Shown here: positions 48,701-61,044 of the stretch, in pieces
How the letters are laid out: each line of letters begins with the position of its first letter
How positions within the stretch are numbered: the first letter of the stretch is position 1
Assembly (NCBI RefSeq): GCF_001649575.2
Contig: NC_051443.1
Location: 18,605,034-18,669,033 of the forward strand
Source: Kryptolebias marmoratus
Taxonomy: Eukaryota > Chordata > Actinopteri > Cyprinodontiformes > Rivulidae
Direction: 5' to 3'
Length of the DNA stretch: 64,000 nt
Position numbers and translations under genes: made by a program
The notes under the pieces: generated by a model
The model's database searches: none
The model's input: the letters and a program-made list of their open reading frames with translations, nothing else
What the model was told of the DNA's origin: nothing

Positions 48701-51700
48701 TTGATGCAGACATGTATGTCATCAAAACAAAATCTGACCACATCAAAATTTCCGGACTTCCAGGGCAGCCTTTATTGTGTTTTTGTACAATGTAAAAAAG
48801 TAAACAAGGGAGTATTTTATATATCAGGGTCTAATCACAGTAATCTCTGTACTTTCTGATCTGTATTCTGTAAAATCCCTGGTATCTTTTGGCCAAACGG
48901 GCTGTTTTTGATGTGTGTGCAGACGCTCCCGCTCCATCGTGGGCAGAGCTGGAGGATGTGATGCTGGCCGTGAAGCTGGTGGTCCACGGACTGGTTGAAT
49001 TCATACAGAACTTCAGCAAGAAGAGTCACGACGCTCCACAGGTACGCAGACGGGTCGGATCACCGCCGCCCAACTCCCGACAGCAGCTGCTGACGGCTCT
49101 CTTTGAAGGGATCGAAGAGAACGAGCCCGTAGAGGAGGGGATGTTTGAAATGCACCGCAGCGCACCACCTTCCTGCAGCACATTTTGTTCCTCCTGGCTG
49201 TGGCTCCGAAGAAATGTTAAAGGACATAAAACGTTATTAATTATTTACCCGATATACCGGCATTAAAGCAACCGCTAACAGCTCGCAGATAACGCAGCTG
49301 TGAACAATAAAGCTGGTCTCTAATTATCCAATCAATAAAGTAGTTACTGGAGCTGATGAGGACTGCAGAGTCTTTGCTCCTGGGAGAAGTGCTGTAGCCC
49401 AAATTCTCTGCTTTTTGTGAGGAAATAAAAAGGTATTTTAATGTTTAGGAAACATTAATAAGAAAGTAGACTTGTGGTAAACAGCATGTAAAGTTTTTAT
49501 TGCAGAGTTGATCTCAGCTGTTCAGGCTTCAGTTTAATTTTATGATGCTGATAAGAATTAGTGACCTTTCCAAAAGACAGAACCTTTTATATGTTCAGGA
49601 ATAAATGTGAATTAACTGCTTTTGTAAATCTAAATAATTCATTAGAAGAAAATAAAACAATTAAAGGCCAGGCATTGCATGAAGGAATGCATGTTGCCTT
49701 CCGGCTTTTAATGCCACACTTTCAGGCTGACATCATCTTATGCAGAATTGTGAGATCTTGAATGATCTGAGGACGACTTTCAGCCACAACCACAGCAAAT
49801 TTGAGCTCAATGCCAATAAAACTGTCTGGATAGGAGCCATTTTTGTGTTTTCTAAGGTTACTTGGCTTCTGTGCTGGTTGAATATATTATCAAATTCCTT
49901 CTAAATCAGCTCCTCAAACCAAACCTGAATTACCTGATGAGTGACAGCTTTAGGTTATTAAAAAGATGCTTATTTTTGTTTTTCCCCAGCTTGTTTTGCT
50001 GTAAAGTGAGGGCGAGAGGGCCGCGGTTTCTCTGGAACAGTTCATTTAAAATGTCTCTATTCAAATTGTTTGAATAGATAAAATCCACGCAAATACAGAG
50101 CATGAGTAGATGATAAAATGTCGAACCGTTAAGAAGAGAACACTGAGCCGACAGTAAAATGTGCTGGATGTTAGAGGGCGGGTACAAGAACAACATGTCT
50201 TTGTTTTGTCAGTATTTTTCTTTTTTCCTGTTCAATGTAGGGAACCCTTTTACAATTATATAATATTTGGAGTTTAACAAGTTGGTTAATGTGTGTTTAT
50301 TCAACCCTAAAAGCTCAGCATTTTGTGCTCGAACGTTCGGGACTGTGCGGTTAATCTGAGGTGTGCTCATGTGTCGTCCAGCCCCAGGCCAACAGCAAGT
50401 ATAAGACCAGCATGTGCAGAGATCTCCGTCAGCAGGGAGGCTGCCCGCGAGGAACCAACTGTACGTTTGCGCACACGCAGGACGAGCTGGAGAAGTGAGT
50501 GAAAATCTAAAAAAAAAAAAAAAAAAAACTACCCTACTGAGTTCAGGATTTGTTACTGCAAACTTGGAATAAAGTTTTAGACTAAGATTGTCTCATGTTG
50601 AGAAATAAAGACTTTTAACATTATATGTAATCTCACCACCATCCCTGTACACGTATGCTGTTTCCGTGGAAATGACGCTTCTCCTCTCTTATGTTTATGT
50701 CTTAAATTGTCCCCAGCCCTCTGAATTTTCCCGCTGTCCCCTCCACTCCCCACAGATTTCGACTGAAGAACAAAAAGAGCAGCAGTGTGGTCCGTCCGTT
50801 CCCTCCGGCCAGTAAAGGCCTCAAAGACCCCGCGGAGACCCCCACCTCCGTGACGGAGGGGGTTTCCTGCCCAACTCACCCGCAGCTGATCTCCAGAGGG
50901 CCGGGCGCCATGGAGGAAGTCAAGAGAGCCGTGGCTAATGGAACCATCGGGGCGAACGGGTCCAACGGGCTCTCCGGTACCAGCAGAATCACGCCAGGGT
51001 CAACAGAGCAGTAAGAATATTTCTTCACTTATAGGTTGTACATATTCTGTTGTTGGCATTTAAACAGTTCACCCCTAATATTACTAAAATAACTTCTGTT
51101 GGCCAAATATTTATATTAAAACATCAAATTATTTCTTCCTTCTCCCTTTTGGGGTCAAAAATCCCCCCAAAACGTTAAAATATTAAGAGACTGAACGTGC
51201 TACTTAACGTAGCTTTTTATCGTGTTTTTGTCCGTTCATGTGCGTCTGTTAGCATAATATCAATAAAACCACTGGACAGGTTTTATTGAAACTTTCAGGA
51301 AATAATCACTTGATGTGCATCTAAAGCTGATTAACTTTTGAATGGAACTTCATTCAAGATGGCCGACACAGTTAACTGACCTTAAAAAACACAAAAATGG
51401 CTTTAGCTCAGTCGATTTTACACATACGGAGCTACAATTTGGTGTGGTTTTAGCCAACACTGATTCTGATTCGACATATACTCTGTCCACTAATAGATTG
51501 CACAAGATATTTGTTTAAAATCTTGCTAGGATCTATGTGGAGTCAACTCTGTTTGTCTGTTAGCAAAATATCTCTTGAACCACAGGATGAATTTTAATGA
51601 AACTTTCAGGAAACAATCATTGGATGTACCTCTATAACCGACTAACTTTTGGAATAAATTCACTTCAAGATGGCCGTCACAGCTAACTCACTTTAGCCAA

Positions 51701-54700
51701 CAAAGAAATGACTATGACTCAGTGAGTTTTACAGATGTCGAGCTAAAATATGAAGTGACAGAAGCTGAGCGTCATTCACGACACAACTCTGAGCGACATC
51801 CTGCGATACTGTATGAGATTACTTTTTTTTTTTTAGTTTTGATCAAAACAGCAATGACTCTTTTTTTCAGTCCTCATCATAAAATTATATCAGTTTAAAA
51901 CTCTGGCATGAAAGGTAGCAGGTGATATGCATCTGGTCAAGGAATTTACTACTGTTAATATATTAAATAATTATTAATTAGTGTTTTTGTCCACCTTAAA
52001 TGTTCAAACAAACTGCCTGACTAAGATGCAAGATAATTTACAATTGGAAACAACAGTATTTTGAAAAAAGGAAGTTGATTTAAAGTAATTAAATAAAATT
52101 TGTGTTGATAAAAAGGTGTTACTATCCATGCATCTTCAGTTAAAATCACTTTTAAGTACCTATATGTGGGATTTTGCCCCCTTTAGTGACCTCATTTCAG
52201 TGGTTTTACCAAACTTTAAGTAGAATCTTGTGTTTATAAGTTATATTTTTGGTGTTTTTCTGCTCATTAGGAAGCCCATCTCTCCTGCCAGGACTCCCGT
52301 GAGCCACTCCTCTGCACCGTCTGCCTTGAATACAGCTGGTGGTGCTGACGGTGCTTCTCTACCCAGACATGGTCAGTTCATCCTGTCCACACCTCATCCC
52401 TCTCAGGAGCTGTACTACCAGGACCCCCACCCTGCCTACGACACGGCCCACTATCAGCCAACCTGTGAGTCTCGCGTTCGAAACAAACTTTCTTCTGTCG
52501 TCGTTGAAAGAGTGCAAATCTTCCCCTCCTACTCTCCAGCAGGTTCCTACTACCCATCCGCTCTTCATCCTCATCACAAACCTTGTATGGCTCGTTTCCC
52601 CCGATCGGCCAACATCCCAGAATCCTCTCTTCCGCCATCTTCCTACCCGAACGACCCCCAGACGCCACACCCTCCGTCTTCTTCGTCTTCCTCGGGGTAT
52701 CCGCCGCACCCGCACAGAGACCGGATGGGCCCTCCCGCCTTCCACCCCCACCCGGGGCAGCCTCCGTACGGCCCCTTGGCGCCGGCTCACGGTGTTTACG
52801 CTCCTCTCTACGACAGCAGGAGAGTCTGGAGGCCTCAGGTGAGCCCTCTGACAGCCGTCACCCTGGCGTATCATTTGATAACTCTGTGTCTTGTCTGATG
52901 GAGACGATGATCACTGTTGCAGCTGTACCACAGAGAGGACGCCAGGAGTAACTCGCTGCCTCCGGAGGTGCTGCATTCCTCCGTCTACCAGCCTCCACTC
53001 AGGGAGAGATTCAACTCCCTGGACAACTACTGTTCTGGAGCCGAGCACCGAGCCGGGCTGCACAGGGTACGTTAAATATATATCAAACCTTACAAGACAA
53101 AAGCATAACAAATTAAAAGCCTAGAATTCTCTGAAGGAACACATATTTCCCGACGCCTTTCAGAGATTTAAACTTTGCTGGTTTTGGCTACAGCTTGTAA
53201 ATAACATTGTGCAAAATCTTATGCATTATTGCAAGATTTTGCTTGATTTGTTAGTGGATAGATATTTTACTAACAGACACAGACTTATGCGATTACATTA
53301 CAGCCTGCCTGTCATTTTTTGGGCTATAATAAATCCCTTTTTTTTTTTGTAAGAACAGTCATTCTCTGTATTTATCTGTCTTTAATAAGGAGTTTTTTAA
53401 CGGTAATGCTCTTCAAAAATCAAAAAATCTGGAACACAATAAGACAGATAGTATTGGACACATTTTTTCTTTACTTCTTCTTTCTCTTTAAAATGTCTCC
53501 ATGTTTCATCATCTTAATATGACCAACTAAAAAGGTCCTTTAAATCAAGTGATATTCAAGCAACTGATTGCAGTTTCTCAGAGAGGGAACAGATTTGTTG
53601 CTACGATCCCATCAGCTGCTTCTCCTCTTCCTTGGTTTTTCTGTTTTCCCGCCCACGTACCACCTCATCTTCAGCCGCATCTCTGCAGCGAGCAGCTTCA
53701 CCCTCCACCCGGATACACCTCACCCACCCACTCCCCCGCCTCTCACGTGCATCTTTTTACCAGTCAATAAATGTGTCGTTTACCAGTGTTCTGAACGGCT
53801 CCTTCCGTAGGGGGCGAGTTGTATGATTTATAAAAATATCTGAACTCAAATGGGATTTAGAAAAAAAAAAGGGTTTTTAATTGAAAATAGCCAAAAATGA
53901 GTCACAGCAGCCATTGAATGCTCACTATTATAGAAGCCCTCCAAACAGAGACTTTATTGCATGAACACCGAGCAAAGGTGGCCTCACTTTTTATGTGTGG
54001 TGTATTTTGGAAAAAAAAAAAAAAAAATACACTGATGCCTACAAATCCCTCTCTAACAGAATGCTTAACACAATTAAAGGCCTAGAATTCCCCGAAGGGA
54101 CAAATATCCTCTCAGATTGAGAAATGACGGAGTTGTAGCCATTTTGTTGCATCCCGCTCAGAGTACGTGTTGTGAATGACTCTCAGCTACTACCACTGTC
54201 TGTAAAACTGGTTTGAATTATAGGCGTTTTTGGCGTTGGCTCATTTTGATCAGCTGTGGCGTCCATTTTCAGTTTGGTTCACACTAAAAGTAAATCAGCT
54301 GAAGAGGCCCGTCCGATGACTGTTTCTCTGAAAAATCCATTAAAATCAAAACAGTGGCTCAAGAGATATTTTGCTAACACAGACGCACGGGCAAAAACAT
54401 TACCGTCTGCCTCCGCCTTTCGATAGTGGGTGATAAAAAGGATGCTGTGCAGAAAATTAGGGTTTCAAAAGGCATATAATCAAAAAATGCATCTCTTTTG
54501 CCCAGATCGATAACTACATTTATATTACAATTAAAATACCTGACTCCATTGGTCAGGTATTTTCCATCCAACTTGTTTCAGTCATGTGTGTTCCCTACCT
54601 GAGGACACCAACACTTTCCTGTCAGCGTGTTGAAATACGAGCCTCATTGTGCTAATGTTTGTGTAGCTTCTGCAAACTACTTCCCTTTACTTTGTTCTGA

Positions 54701-55236
54701 TTTAACCCCTCATATATCAAAACGTTTCGCTCAATAAGGCGTAGTTTGGCTGTGACTTTCGGCTTTTGTAACTTTTATAGTTTTCAAAATATTTAGTCAT
54801 TTACAAATAATTTCTCTGTTGAAATACATTGAGATCCCTTCAGTTCCTTCAAAAACATTGAACGTCTTTGCTTCAACACACTTCCTCTGTTTTTGTCTTC
54901 TTTGATGCTATGTTTTGTTGCTGTGTTTGTTTGCTACTTTTAGCTCTTAGTCAGTGTTCTGCTTGTTTTAGCTTTAACCACTCAGTTTCAGCTTCTTCTT
55001 CAAAGTCAGCATTCATGCTGCGTTTTCACGGGAAAAATACATTTTTCTTTCGTTTTGTTTGTTCCCTCATCCTCGTGTTCCGTCTCTCAGGACTACGGAC
55101 GCGTTCCCCTCGGCTACGAGGATCTGTACAGACGGAAGCAGGACCAGTGGACTCCTATTCACCACCATCACAATCCCAGCAGGCCCTCCCAGTCTTCGCC
55201 CATCTTCACCGATTTTGGAGCGGAGGTAGAATGCAA

Positions 55237-55278
<42 letters not shown>

Positions 55279-58200
55279 TCAGAGCATCCTTGTAGCTGTT
55301 TCCAGATACATGAATAGAAACTGTAAGCCTGTTGTGACCACTTTCCTGAAAGAGTAACCAGTTATAAAAAGAACATCTACATATTGTTCCAGTGTTTGTA
55401 ATATTTCATTTAATTTCTATTCTAAGACCTTATGCTTTTGGTGTGTCCAGTGCAGTTTAGGAGTGAGATAGTTGCCTAGCAACTGTGGAAAAAGATATCA
55501 TAGCAATGCACAGTTGCGGCGCGTGTGTGTGGGTGTGTGTGAGAGAGAGAGGAGAGACTTTACCAAGCCGTGACTAAGGCATTCAGCTGAATAAAGCCTT
55601 GTTTAACAGCCTTTCAGATGGGATTTGTTTTTGTGAAACACACAGTTTAAAAAAATCAGACGATTAGCAAATAAAACACAACATCTTAAGCATTACTTGC
55701 CTTTGCTTTTTTATATGAGGCAAACTCACAACTGAGGTTGATTTAATGAGCAATTATAATTCAGTGTGATTCAGTAAAACTAAAAGTCCAAATCACTAGT
55801 TTTTATGTGGCTTTAAAGCTTCTTTTTAACATGAATACAATTGGGTAAAATCTATATTTTGATATTTTATGTCTAAAAAGCATCATAGGGATTGCAGCAG
55901 AGGATCATGAAATCAGAATTTAAAGCAAATTCATGCATTATTGAGAAACCATGTCTGTGTAATTATGTTCATCTTTTTTATTCCTCATTCACATCCGTCC
56001 ACATTGTGGAACTTTTGTCTCCCCTCTCTGGAAGCGAGCGTAATTACACAAAAGAAAACTGAAAAGAAATTCCCACGGTTTCAAGAGGATATAGTGTAAT
56101 ATCCCCACGTCCAGGCAGCGTTTCAACTCATCCTAAATGCAACAAAGAGCTTGCTCCAAAAAGTTTTTAGCCCATTTCTTTCACTATTTATTACACCATT
56201 CGACTATTTTATACACCCTTTAAATCATTAGAAATGTCTGAATGAATGGTGTGCTCTTTGTTTTTGTAGCTGTTTTTACTTTTGCTCTTTAATTTGATCA
56301 ATTAGTATTTGATTCAGTGGCATTGTACAGTATATATCATGTGCAATGACGTTAAAAGACTTTGAATTTAATTCAACATTTAGTTGTTTTTTTTCTGCAT
56401 TCCTGGTGTAACTTGAGTTCCTAAAACCTTCTCGCATATAAACATTCCTGATTGAAATTCCTGGTATGGTGTAAAATATGAGTAATAACAAAGTTAATCT
56501 GGTTTTACCTCATTTTGTTAACGTTAATAAACATACGTTCATACACTTGTACGGTAAGTACAAGTCCCACACCCCAGCTTTAAGTTTCTAACTTGTTTGT
56601 GAAGTGACCTACTGAAACTGGAGTCCATCCCTTTAGGTTAAGCTGTACAATTAAAAACAATCACATAGACATCTATTGTTCAGGCGTTTTAGAACCAAAC
56701 TAACCTGTTTGTGTGGAGCACAAAGAACTGCTGAACCAGCAAATAATTTAGTTTTAGCAACATGAGTGGGTTTCCTGCTCAGGAAGCTGAATAACCTCAA
56801 TGGATGTGTTTTTCAGCATATGGAAAGCAGTGGAGGTCAGTGCGCCGGATGCCGGTTCAGAGATGAGGAAAGTCTGGCGCACTACTCTCCGTGGTCCTGC
56901 GGCACTGCCGGGTCCTGCCTCAGCCCCTTTGAACCTGAAGCTCTCGCGCACACAGCGGCTCACTCCTGCTCGGAGCATCCGGTAAGGCTCCTCGCACGTC
57001 TGAAGGCGGCGCCGGTTCGCCTGTGTCCCAAGGGAAACGATTGGATAAACTGTCCCGATGTGGTTCTCATGCAGGAGTTGGACAGTAGCGAAGGAGAAGC
57101 AGGTAGCAGGAAGCAGTGGCTGCATACGTTGGATCACTACAGACGTTTGAAAGACGAGGATCCCATCATTCCCTTCAGCGAGGCGCCCATTATCTCAAAG
57201 TGGGGCGCCATTTCCAGGGTGTCCCGCACCGGTTACCACACCACCGAGCCCATCCAAGCTACCGCCTGCCAGGGCGGCGCCAGCACCACACCCATCAACT
57301 TCAAAGGTTTGAAGGATATTTTGAAATAAACCAAAAGAAAATGGAGCAAGTATGTAGAGTTAGAGATGTTCATTACTTTAAAATAAATATACTTTAGAAT
57401 ATTTTGTTCGATGAAAACAGTCACTATAACACAACATAGCAGCTTTTTTTTATTTGTAGCAATGATCTATCTCCATTTTTAAAAATGATCTTTTAAGTGT
57501 TTCAGTTCTGAATGCATAAACAATCTCTTGCACTATCAATAAAGCCGCTATCTGGCATTTGACTTTTGTTTTTCATTATTTTCTGACAGATTACAACCAT
57601 CATTTGGATCACAGTGACTACAGGTGGAGCTCCAGAGGGTCTGACTCCTCCAGCCACTCCAGTTTCCTTGAGAGGTGTGACATTTACAGGCAATCCTTAA
57701 TTCCCTGATTTAAAATCTGTTTTTAGCAGCCCTGCTTGTCTCTCTCTCTTTTTTCCCCCAGAGCTTAAAAAATGTATGGAATTGGAAACAATGTTAGTTC
57801 AGTTTCACATAATTGATGATTGATTTATGCATACTCTCCTTTTTTCTCTGTTTTTGTATAAAAAAATAACTAAATAAAACTAGAGATGCTAGTTGGCTGC
57901 TAAAAAACCCACTGGGCAGGAAAAAGGAGACATTTCTAAGCCAAATATTCAGACAAGATAAGATATTTTGATCAATAAATGATATTGTTTGTATTTTAGT
58001 GAGCATCTTTGTGCGTCAGAGCTGGAAGGCTGTCGGGCTTCCATAAGCAGCGGAGAAAAAGTTGGGTCTGACCTGCAAAACCGTCAGAGCGCCTTCAGCC
58101 AGGATCAGAACCAAGCTGAGCGCGAACTGGACACGGATCGAGACATTGAGCTTGACCTGCGTGTTCTAGACATCGAGGATTCAGACAACCAGGAGATCAA

Positions 58201-60094
58201 ATCGCAGGTTTGTCCGAGTGGTTTTTTTATGTTGCCATCAATCCCTTTTTACTTACGCTGAAAGAACCAGGAAGTAAACAGAATTTAACTCCTCAACCTA
58301 ATATCTGACTGGGCTGTGACTAGTTGGCATTCTCGAGGGAATCCCCAAAAATGTCTCAAAACGTTGTTGTAGGTTCTCAGTTTCCTGTTGTGAGTCTCAG
58401 AGGCTTGCCTTCTTGTCCTCTTGGGTGTCTCAAACCTCACAAACCCCTCTCAGTTTACTTTCAGTTTAGAGCTATATTTTGACACCTACATTGGCAAGGT
58501 CGTGGGATGTGGGTGAGCTAAGGGTGCTACAGCACCCCCTGTTGGATGCCAAAGGAAAGGCTTGTTAAAACATAATTTAATAAAGAATGAAAAAAAGAAT
58601 AAAATTAGGTTTTATTAGTGCTACAAATGTTTAAATTTCAATAATATCCCAATAAATTTGTTATATCAACCAGCGCACACACATGCTCACAGCATCCACC
58701 ATCTGACACATGTTCCCATGGCAATGTGCAGAAAACATGACAAAACACAGAGCCTAATGTCAAGCTCCAACCACACAATTACAAGTAATAGTTATTTAAA
58801 AACTGGTCTAAGTTGGCTTATTTTTGTTTCAAATGGGCATTGTAGTAGAATAAATCATAAATGTTGGGGGGGAAACCAAATAATATGCACAAACTGGGCA
58901 CAAAAATAAGCTGTGATTTTCAAAAAAGTGGGTGTGCCAAACTCAGCTGCATGGCTTGCTGGTTGCTTGGTCACAAACGCTCAGAATTCAGTGAGACTGC
59001 AACAAAATAATTAACCTGTTTTTTTCTGCTATTTTGAACTTAAAAATGACCCTGGTGGTAAGATAGTACGTGTGCAGCACTGATGATTTCTGGTAGGTCA
59101 AGCACTTCGGTCATTTGTCGTCTCAGTTGCTCCTGCTGTAAACGCAACATTCAGACGCTGCCATTCGTGTCTGTTTTTAATCAGCTGAGGACATACGGTG
59201 AGGTCAAGGTGAATAAAATAAAGCAGCACCAATCACGGCAGAAAAAAGTAGCAATCAGAGCAAATGATTGGTTTTTAGCTTTGATTGTTTCACAGCAGGT
59301 TATTGTAAGACAAAAAAAAGATGCCCGAAGCCTTACTAACAGATTTTGTGACTTTCCTTGGAGTGAATAAAGCAGTAAAAACTAACACTAAAAAGACTCA
59401 GTTTGTCTGACTTAATTTGCCTAATCTGCCCTGTTTTTACACCTCAATCTAAATGAAAAACACCCAGAGCTGAAATAGTCTTTTAGCGTCTAGATAAAAG
59501 CTTCAGGGTAAATAAGTTACAGATGCCTTTGGTTGAAATGTGCCTCATATGTAACCCACTGAAGTTCCACCAAATCTCTCTATCATCCCCTCTTTTTTTT
59601 TTGCCTTGTAGGAGTCCTTAGATCTGCCCAGCCCACCGTCTCAGGATGCCTCCCACCTCCTCCCACCTCCCTGCTCGTCTCCCCTCCGCTCCTCCCCTGT
59701 AGAGGAGCCCCCCCAGACCGAAGGTCTTATAACAGAAAAGATGGATGCCCACCTGCTGAAAAAGATGGCCTTTAGGTGAGTTATCGTCTTGTTCCACAGG
59801 ACTGTTCTGTGTTGGAGTTGTCTCTGTGGAAAATTGAAAACTGATCAACAAACATTTGTCCCAAAGCGGTTTCTTAATCCTCTCTTCTGCCTGCTTTTGC
59901 TTTCTTTTCCTCTTTTCTACCTTTTTATTTTAATTTCTTTTACTAGGAAGTCTCTGTCTCCAGGAGGGCTGACCTCGGGAGGACTGGGCATCGGGAAGCT
60001 GGTGCTGCGAACTGGACCTACTCAGCTGGGTGACGCTTCAACCAGAGCTTGTCCTGAATCTCCAGGGACGGAGATGTTGCTCAACGGAAGCTGA
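42780..60094 (+). CDS. rc3h2: Roquin-2, RING and CCCH RNA-binding E3 ligase
   Basis: Cytoplasmic RNA-binding protein that recruits deadenylation/decay factors to stem-loop mRNAs; it also has a RING ubiquitin-ligase domain. Coding exons: 42780-43010, 43121-43238, 44848-45081, 45843-46018, 47296-47496, 47595-47727, 48923-49041, 50382-50494, 50756-51010, 52271-52838 (or split by a 75-nt intron, 52465-52539), 52923-53066, 55091-55225, 56817-57306, 57590-57674, 58000-58207, 59612-59775 and 59947-60094. All phases fit, giving 1173 residues unsplit or 1148 split (human 1191). RING: C14, C17, C33, H35, C38, C41, C50, D53. The HEPN/ROQ region (about 90-400) is near-identical to vertebrate Roquins. The CCCH finger is C416-C425-C431-H435. 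A Pro-rich region, [11 protein letters not shown] and [20 protein letters not shown] follow. [18 protein letters not shown] and the C-terminal blocks mark it as Roquin-2, not Roquin-1. Human RC3H2 residues rich in Leu/Gln (LELQQ..LLLQREANALAMQ) have no counterpart. Confidence 0.96.
43560..43800. repeat. Probable DNA-transposon remnant in rc3h2 intron 3
   Basis: GGCTATGTTTACACTACAGA followed by repeated AAATCAGAT words resembles the ends of abundant fish non-autonomous DNA elements. No partner terminus was identified. Confidence 0.35.
45571..45667 (+). ncRNA. C/D-box snoRNA, SNORD90-like, copy 1
   Basis: In rc3h2 intron 4. Perfect 7-bp terminal stem GGTGTCC (45571-45577) / GGACACC (45661-45667). 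C box TGATGAT (45580-45586), D' box CTGA (45604-45607), C'-like ATGATAA (about 45628-45634) and D box CTGA (45657-45660). Between D' and C' is a 7-bp hairpin, ATGAGAA/TTCTCAT. Human RC3H2 hosts SNORD90, so orthology is inferred from host and layout; the RNA target is not inferred. Confidence 0.87.
46607..46705 (+). ncRNA. C/D-box snoRNA, SNORD90-like, copy 2
   Basis: In rc3h2 intron 5, about 1 kb after copy 1. Perfect 9-bp terminal stem TTGGCGTCT (46607-46615) / AGACGCCAA (46697-46705). C box TGATGAT (46618-46624), D' CTGA (46642-46645), C'-like GTGATCA and D CTGA (46693-46696). The interval from the C box to D' matches copy 1 base for base, while both stems differ in sequence but keep pairing (internal GGGG/CCCC hairpin). 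Confidence 0.87.
48340..48650 (+). repeat. Interspersed teleost repeat, third family
   Basis: CCGTCCATTTTCTTTACCTG, ACACCCTGGACAGGTCTCC, CAATTAACCTAACATGCATG and GGGAGAACATGTAAACTCC, a sequence very common in percomorph genomes. A short relative lies at 30385-30440. Class not determined by eye. Confidence 0.65.
49670..49890 (+). repeat. 300-bp modular repeat, end plus partial module
   Basis: CAATTAAAGGCCAGGCATTG, ATGAAGGAATGCATGTTGCC, then a degraded module (GAGCTCAATGCCAATAAAAC). In rc3h2 intron 8. Confidence 0.7.
51230..51950 (-). repeat. 300-bp modular repeat, about two modules
   Basis: GTTAGCATAATATCAATAAA (51249) and GTTAGCAAAATATCTCTTGA (51560) are one module apart. It closes with GGTAGCAGGTGATATGCATC. 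In rc3h2 intron 10. Confidence 0.75.
53115..53290 (+). repeat. 300-bp modular repeat, end piece
   Basis: AAATTAAAAGCCTAGAATTC, TCTGAAGGAACACATATTTC and a jump to GATATTTTACTAACAGACAC; most of the module is deleted. Confidence 0.65.
54075..54425 (+). repeat. 300-bp modular repeat, one module with both ends
   Basis: ACAATTAAAGGCCTAGAATT at the left, CTCTCAGCTACTACCACTG in the module, and GCAAAAACATTACCGTCTGC at the right. This is the shortest copy with both termini. Confidence 0.8.
55226..56816 (+). other. rc3h2: rc3h2 intron without recognisable elements beyond the CA run
   Basis: Apart from the CA repeat and a short GT/GA tract (55519-55551) nothing is recognised; the remaining sequence is AT-rich. 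Confidence 0.45.
55239..55277. repeat. CA microsatellite just inside an rc3h2 intron
   Basis: About 19 CA units starting 13 bases after the donor at 55226 (GTAGAA). Confidence 0.95.
58290..59045. repeat. Repeat pieces in an rc3h2 intron
   Basis: About 58310-58450 (TCTCAAA/GAGTCTC words, ATTCTCGAGGGAATCCCC) resembles the reverse complement of about 1840-2045. About 58951-59020 (GGTCACAAACGCTCAGAATT, GACTGCAACA) matches about 16099-16155 in jak2 intron 1. Neither is named. Confidence 0.45.
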
Positions 60095-61044
60095 AGGTCA
60101 CAAGATCTGACCTACACTGAGCTCAAATCTCTTAAACAGATTCTGGTAAAAGAAAACGCCACTCGTTTCCAGCCTTAACAAACGTCATATGCCTAAATGA
60201 AAGTTGACTATTATAGCTTAGAAGTGTGTAAAACACACTGTACCGCTCCAAAGTGGCAATTTTCAAGAAGGAATTAAGGCTGATCTCATTCAGGTTTGCA
60301 GTTTTTAAACTCGGTTGCATTTAAAAGCAGAGTTGGAGAGACACGTTATCTTTCAACACCGGACTGGTCACTTCGGAGAACCTTTCACATACAGTGAGCT
60401 GTCAAAGAGCTAAAGCCCATTGCTAACAATACAAAAAGTGAATTCTCTTCTGTTTCTAGCGTTAATTGAATGTACTCGCAGGATTTTATTGATGCTACAT
60501 TTTCCTTCTTTTAAATATTCATCAGTACCAACAAACATAAGCAATTAATTTCTCCCAGGTTTGAAACTCTCTTACTTGGGAGTTTGAATATGTAATTTGC
60601 TACAGTAAAACGCTCATTTGTTTACATCTGTCTTATACATATATAACCTTTTCATCATTTTCTCTGTGTATAGTTGCTTTTTGGCTTGTGCCTTTGAAAA
60701 AAATTGTGATTCCATAAAAGCAGGCGCTGATTTGAATTGAAGCCCCTATTTAGAGGGTTAGTTAAACAAAACTTAATTATCCATCCCTTTTTAAAAGCTA
60801 CTAACCTTCTTTAAGTATCTCTTAGTACTGTGGAGTATATATACTGTGGTAACTTTATCATGTTTGGTCCCAAGTCGGCAGCAATGCATTTTCAAGCAGT
60901 CATCTTTTTTTTTTTTTTTCGGCTTCTTTTATTTCTGTAAAATGCCTTACTTCAAACCAACAGAAAAAAACATACCAAAAACACATTTAGGTGTTTATTA
61001 CACCACATATTGTCCATTCAGCATGTTTAGAACTCATCATATAT

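Larger units (their letters stand above)
53067..55090 (+). other. rc3h2: rc3h2 intron with two modular-repeat pieces
   Basis: Contains the modular-repeat pieces 53115-53290 and 54075-54425. ORFs at 53549-53826 are C/T-rich and unrecognised. Confidence 0.55.

Noticed and set aside
52339..52874. Long ORFs on both strands over the Pro-rich rc3h2 exon
   Set aside because: They are shadows of the real reading frame (52271-52838), which has splice sites and Roquin-2 similarity.
56980..57060. Extra intron in the exon 56817-57306
   Set aside because: CCG/GTAAGG is donor-like, but the frame stays open and no convincing acceptor with matching phase follows; readthrough aligns acceptably with Roquin-2.
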